From the NCBI GenBank assembly GCA_026225275.1, contig JAMFSL010000012.1:1-32199 (forward strand): a stretch of 32,199 bases of DNA, read 5' to 3'. Each line of letters starts with the position of its first letter. Positions within the stretch are counted from its first letter, which is position 1. The DNA comes from Puia dinghuensis. Its GTDB lineage: Bacteria; Bacteroidota; Bacteroidia; Chitinophagales; Chitinophagaceae. Below are positions 28,891 to 32,199 of the stretch, piece after piece. Under the pieces are notes generated by a model, which searched no databases, had not been told where the DNA came from, and saw only the letters and a program-made list of their open reading frames with translations. The translations under genes were made by a program, and so were the position numbers.

Positions 28891-31350
28891 ATGTCAACCA
28901 AAATCTTTCCTTTCCTGTTCCGTCGCTGGCGAAAGAATAAAGCGTACAGTGTCCTTAATATTTTTGGGCTGGCGATGGGTATCGCCTGTGCAGGCCTGAT
29001 TTTTTTATGGATCGAGGATGAACGCAGCTACGACAATTTCAACACAAAAAAAGACCGTCTCTACAAGATTGAGGTCAACATGGCTGTCGATGGAAACGTC
29101 TCGACCATCGGTTCTACGCCGCGGCCATTGATGGACGTGCTGAAAAAAGAGATCCCGGGTGTCAGGAATGCTGCACGCGCCTCGGATGAAAACAGGAAGA
29201 TACTCCTTGGGTGGGGAGACCGGTCGTTGTATGCCACGGGTGGTTATGCAGATCCTTCGCTGTTCAGCATGTTCACGCTGCCTTTTGTTGCCGGAGACCC
29301 GAGGACGGCATTCAATCAAATATATTCCCTGGTACTAACGGAAACAGAAGCCCGCAAAATTTTCGGACCCGTTCCTGCTGCATCGCTGATTGGTAAGTCT
29401 TTGCATGTCGATAATATCCGGGACTATACGGTAACGGGCATTGTCAAAGACCTCCCTGCGAATAGCGGCCTGCAATTTGAATGGCTTGCTCCTTTCGCTA
29501 TCGATATACTTCGCCAGGGCATTGACACCCTCCATCCGGATAGACCCCTTGTCTGGAACAGCTATGGCCCCATGACCTACGTTGAACTGGAGCCGGGTGT
29601 GGACCCACATACTGTCGATAAAGAAATGGCCGGACTCATTCATCGAAAAGATCCGCCGCGCAATCATCAGCTGTTTTTGTTCCCCATGAGGGACTGGCGA
29701 CTGTATGATCAGTTCGAGAATGGCAAACAAACGGGCGGCGGCCGGATAGAATACGTCAATCTCTTGTCGCTGGTGGCGTGGATCATCCTGCTGATCGCAT
29801 GCATCAATTTCATGAACCTGGCGACGGCGCGCAGCCAGCAAAGGGCCAGGGAGATCGGTGTCCGTAAGGTGTTGGGTGCAGGGAGAAAAGGGCTGGCGTT
29901 GAGGTTTCTGCTGGAGGCGCTGTATCTGTCGGCGGTGGCGGGGGTGCTGGCTGTGGGTATCATGGCTTTAGCCCTGCCGGCCTTCAATGCGCTGGTGGAA
30001 AAGCAACTTTTTCTTGCGCCCTTACGTCCGGACCATTGGCTGGGTCTGTTGAGTATCATTGTCTGTTGCGGGCTGGTGGCAGGCAGCTATCCTTCCTTCT
30101 ATCTCTCGTCTTTCAAACCGATCATTGTATTGAAGGCGATGAAGCTACCGGCCGGGAGCGATGCCTGGATACGCAAAGGGCTGGTAGTCTTACAATTTTC
30201 GCTTTCGATTGTCTTTATCATTGCGACGATCATCATCTTCCGGCAAATTCAATATGTGAAGGAGCGCAACTTAGGTTTTCATAAAGACCAGCTGATCGAG
30301 ATCGATATGCAGCATGCGATGGCAGGGGCCTTTGAGGGTATCAGACAGGAATTGCTGCAAACCGGTGCAGTGGCCTATGCCGCGATGGCCGACCACTCCA
30401 TCCTGAAAGGAGGGAATACGCGTGATTACGATTGGCCTGGTAAGCCTGTCAACATGCAGGTTAATATCGCCCATAGGAATGTCTCGAACGACTTTATCCC
30501 GGCATCGGGTATGACACTGCTTGCAGGAAGTAATTTTGCATCGCCGACGGATTCTTCTCATGTACTTGTCACGGCGACTATGGCCCGGTTGATGAGCACG
30601 GAGAGCAAAGGAGAAGGCGGAGGGAAGGAAGGGGAAGGCATCAACTATGGCGATATACCGGGCAAGGTCATCCGATTTCCGATCAACGAAGAAAAGACGC
30701 GGTTCGAGTATTTTACAGTGGCGGGAGTAGTGAGTGATTATGTCTATGGCAGTCTTTATGGGGATCCCGGGCCGCTGATCTTGTTCTGCAAGGCTCCCGG
30801 CTACTGGGATGCAAATCTGATCTATGTCCGGATGAAGGAGACCCGGAATCCTTCACAGGCATTGGCGAAGATACAGGAGGTCATTCAGGGATATAATAAA
30901 GGGTATCCCTTTCAATACGCCTATGTCGACGACCAGTTCAATGCACAGTTTAAAACGGAAGCATTGATGGCTGACACAGCGAAGGCTTTTGCTATTCTTG
31001 CCATTCTGATTTCCTGCCTGGGGCTATTTGGGCTGGCTGCCTACAGTGCTGAACAAAGGACGCGGGAGATCGGCATCCGCAAAGTGCTGGGGGCGAGTGT
31101 GGCGGGGATCACGGGGCTCCTGTCGAAAGATTTTTTGCAGCTGGTTGCAATCTCGTGTCTGATTGCCTTTCCTGTTGCGGGTTGGCTGGCGCATAACTGG
31201 CTGCAGCAGTATACTTATCGCATTGCGCTGAGCGGGTGGATATTTGTGATGGCCGGGGTTCTGGCGCTGCTGATTGCCTGGGTCACGATTGCCAGTCAGG
31301 CTATCCGGGCGGCGCTGGCTAATCCGGTTGTCGCTTTGCGGAGTGAATAG
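28891..31350 (+). CDS. ABC transporter permease, MacB/FtsX type
   Basis: A protein of about 819 residues with two MacB-periplasmic-core/FtsX units, as in the large family of Bacteroidota permeases. A first helix (SVLNIFGLAMGIACAGLIFLW, about 19-39) and a periplasmic domain are followed by three helices with the signature ATARSQQRAREIGVRKVLGAGRKGLALRFLLEALYLS. A second unit ends in EQRTREIGIRKVLGASVAGITGLLSKDFLQLV. Such proteins use conformational change across the membrane, often for export or signalling, with a separate ATPase that is not in this window. The start at 28891 (MSTKIFPFLFRRW) resembles the family start; an earlier in-frame ATG at 28858 is possible. Copy E of the hairpin element begins directly after the stop. 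Confidence 0.88.
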   Translation: MSTKIFPFLFRRWRKNKAYSVLNIFGLAMGIACAGLIFLWIEDERSYDNFNTKKDRLYKIEVNMAVDGNVSTIGSTPRPLMDVLKKEIPGVRNAARASDENRKILLGWGDRSLYATGGYADPSLFSMFTLPFVAGDPRTAFNQIYSLVLTETEARKIFGPVPAASLIGKSLHVDNIRDYTVTGIVKDLPANSGLQFEWLAPFAIDILRQGIDTLHPDRPLVWNSYGPMTYVELEPGVDPHTVDKEMAGLIHRKDPPRNHQLFLFPMRDWRLYDQFENGKQTGGGRIEYVNLLSLVAWIILLIACINFMNLATARSQQRAREIGVRKVLGAGRKGLALRFLLEALYLSAVAGVLAVGIMALALPAFNALVEKQLFLAPLRPDHWLGLLSIIVCCGLVAGSYPSFYLSSFKPIIVLKAMKLPAGSDAWIRKGLVVLQFSLSIVFIIATIIIFRQIQYVKERNLGFHKDQLIEIDMQHAMAGAFEGIRQELLQTGAVAYAAMADHSILKGGNTRDYDWPGKPVNMQVNIAHRNVSNDFIPASGMTLLAGSNFASPTDSSHVLVTATMARLMSTESKGEGGGKEGEGINYGDIPGKVIRFPINEEKTRFEYFTVAGVVSDYVYGSLYGDPGPLILFCKAPGYWDANLIYVRMKETRNPSQALAKIQEVIQGYNKGYPFQYAYVDDQFNAQFKTEALMADTAKAFAILAILISCLGLFGLAAYSAEQRTREIGIRKVLGASVAGITGLLSKDFLQLVAISCLIAFPVAGWLAHNWLQQYTYRIALSGWIFVMAGVLALLIAWVTIASQAIRAALANPVVALRSE

Positions 31351-31392
31351 GAGAGGACGCGCGAGGGCGCGGCCGAGCTTAGAAGCGGGAGC
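31351..31392 (+). repeat. Dispersed hairpin element, copy E
   Basis: The hairpin at 31355-31374 has arms GGACGCGC and GCGCGGCC around GAGG, followed by tail CGAGCTTAGAAGCGGGAGC (31374-31392). It begins at the first base after the TAG of the permease gene. Only one tail is present. A weak GC-rich echo, ACGCGCGGGGGCGGCC, follows near 31417. Confidence 0.85.
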
Positions 31393-31437
31393 AAAGTGCG
31401 AGGCGTGGCAGAGATAACGCGCGGGGGCGGCCGGGGC

Positions 31438-32199
31438 TCACGGAGTGGGCGCGAGATATTTTCCGAACCAGGCCAGCCAGCGGTCGAAGCGGTCGCGTTG
31501 ATAGGACGGAATGCTGATGCCGTGGAATTGACCGGGATAGACGATGAGTTCGGTAGGGATGCCCAGGGTGCGCAAAGCCTGGTACATCTGTTCGCTGCCA
31601 GCAGTGGGTACGTTAAAATCTTTTTCGCCGCTCATGAATAGTGTAGGCGTTTTGATCCGGTCGGCCTTCAGTAAGGGATAGCTGATCTTGAGGTAACGGT
31701 CGATGCTGGTCCATGGAGTGCCTAATTCATTATTATATTGATTGATGTATTGATCGACGCCATAGAGGGACAGGGTGAACCCGGTGCCGGCGCCGCTGCT
31801 GGCAGCCTTGAATCGGGTATCCGACGCAATCATGTAGTCTGTCAGGATGCCGCCGTAGCTCCAGCCGGCCACGCCCATGCGGTTCGGGTCGACAAAGCCC
31901 TGTTTGATCAGATAATCCACTGCCCCGTGCAGGTCGAGGACTTCTTTATTGCCCCAATCACCGGAGATGACTTTACTATAGGCGAGGCCACGGCCGCTGC
32001 TGCCGCGGTAATTGACGGCGGCGACGACATATCCTCCGGCTGCGAGCATTTGTCTTGACAGATCGAAGCTCATCGCATCCTGACCGACGGGGCCGCCATG
32101 AATGAATAAGATGAAGGGGTATTTTTTATCGGGTGATGCACCGGGCGGCAGGTAATAGATGCCGGAGACCAGGGTGCCGTCGCTGCTTTTTGATTGGAA
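31438..32199 (-). CDS. S9 family (prolyl oligopeptidase-like) peptidase, N-terminus cut off by window end
   Basis: The visible 253 residues are the C-terminal alpha/beta-hydrolase domain of an S9 serine peptidase; the frame stays open to the window edge, so the beta-propeller part lies outside. The first visible residues, FQSKSSDGTLVSGIYYLPPG, lead into FILFIHGGPVGQD, which holds the oxyanion region. NYRGSSGRGLAYSK, the nucleophile motif GWSYGG, SGEKDFNVP with the catalytic Asp, and GQFHGISIPSY with the catalytic His complete the triad. Full-length members are usually 600-800 residues and exported, cleaving peptides in the periplasm. No function beyond peptidase can be assigned. Confidence 0.9.
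   Translation of the reverse strand, partial: FQSKSSDGTLVSGIYYLPPGASPDKKYPFILFIHGGPVGQDAMSFDLSRQMLAAGGYVVAAVNYRGSSGRGLAYSKVISGDWGNKEVLDLHGAVDYLIKQGFVDPNRMGVAGWSYGGILTDYMIASDTRFKAASSGAGTGFTLSLYGVDQYINQYNNELGTPWTSIDRYLKISYPLLKADRIKTPTLFMSGEKDFNVPTAGSEQMYQALRTLGIPTELIVYPGQFHGISIPSYQRDRFDRWLAWFGKYLAPTP

Noticed and set aside
31410-31437. GC-rich echo of the hairpin after copy E
   Set aside because: The arms do not pair well and the GAGG loop is missing; similarity may come from base composition.
1-32199. CRISPR arrays, insertion sequences, prophage or a defence island
   Set aside because: No regular spacer-repeat array, transposase, integrase or nuclease gene was seen. The genes are mostly core metabolism, envelope and transport.

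Overview
The window reads as chromosomal DNA of a Bacteroidota bacterium, most likely family Chitinophagaceae. Several features point there: paired DUF1573 proteins, an E1 dehydrogenase with fused alpha and beta chains, a BlaI/M56 pair whose peptidase carries TonB-plug-like repeats, a DUF3667 protein, a LuxC-like acyl-CoA reductase next to a ferredoxin, and many promoters of the Bacteroidota form TTTG-N19-TAnnTTTG. Shine-Dalgarno sites are mostly absent. Genus assignment is inference. There are no transposases, integrases, phage genes or CRISPR arrays; the protein content is mainly housekeeping.

Layout: 1-750 holds tRNA-Met(CAT) and a gene-poor stretch with a complete promoter-to-terminator unit for a roughly 90-nt RNA. 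748-6423 holds an aminotransferase, two DUF1573 lipid/periplasm-type proteins, a fused 2-oxoacid dehydrogenase E1 and a YebC-family regulator. 6550-13751 holds an amino acid permease, and diverging from it a rightward run of DAACS symporter, DedA, MFS transporter, GT9 glycosyltransferase and DUF3667. 13828-17377 holds malate dehydrogenase, a thioredoxin-like protein and the blaI-M56 operon. 17558-20067 is the efp-accB-accC cluster, linking translation to the first step of fatty acid synthesis. 20077-24271 holds ispH, a GH13 amylase and an HtrA protease. 24598-27456 holds the divergent acyl-CoA reductase/ferredoxin pair and D-Ala-D-Ala ligase. 27648-32199 holds a PASTA protein, a rhodanese, a MacB/FtsX-type permease and a truncated S9 peptidase.

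The most unusual signal is a dispersed short element, found five times, all in + orientation (hairpins at 5598-5617, 12414-12433, 24797-24816, 27476-27495, 31355-31374). Each copy has an 8-bp-arm hairpin with a constant GAGG loop, followed by a tail of the type CGATCTTAGAAGCGGGAGC. Arm bases co-vary between copies, so the hairpin itself appears to be conserved. Three copies start at or within a few bases of a stop codon. Two lie inside genes and are translated: one in sense inside the GT9 glycosyltransferase, one in antisense inside the acyl-CoA reductase, both adding peptide without breaking the frame. This resembles in behaviour the Rickettsia palindromic elements that invade genes in frame, but no mobilising gene is present here.

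Other points of interest are the candidate small RNA at 292-385, an EF-P with Arg32 in place of the usual PGKG lysine loop, a twin operator overlapping the blaI promoter, a strong hairpin at the efp start site, and face-to-face promoters between the acyl-CoA reductase and the ferredoxin. All family calls come from motif recognition by eye; no database search was run.
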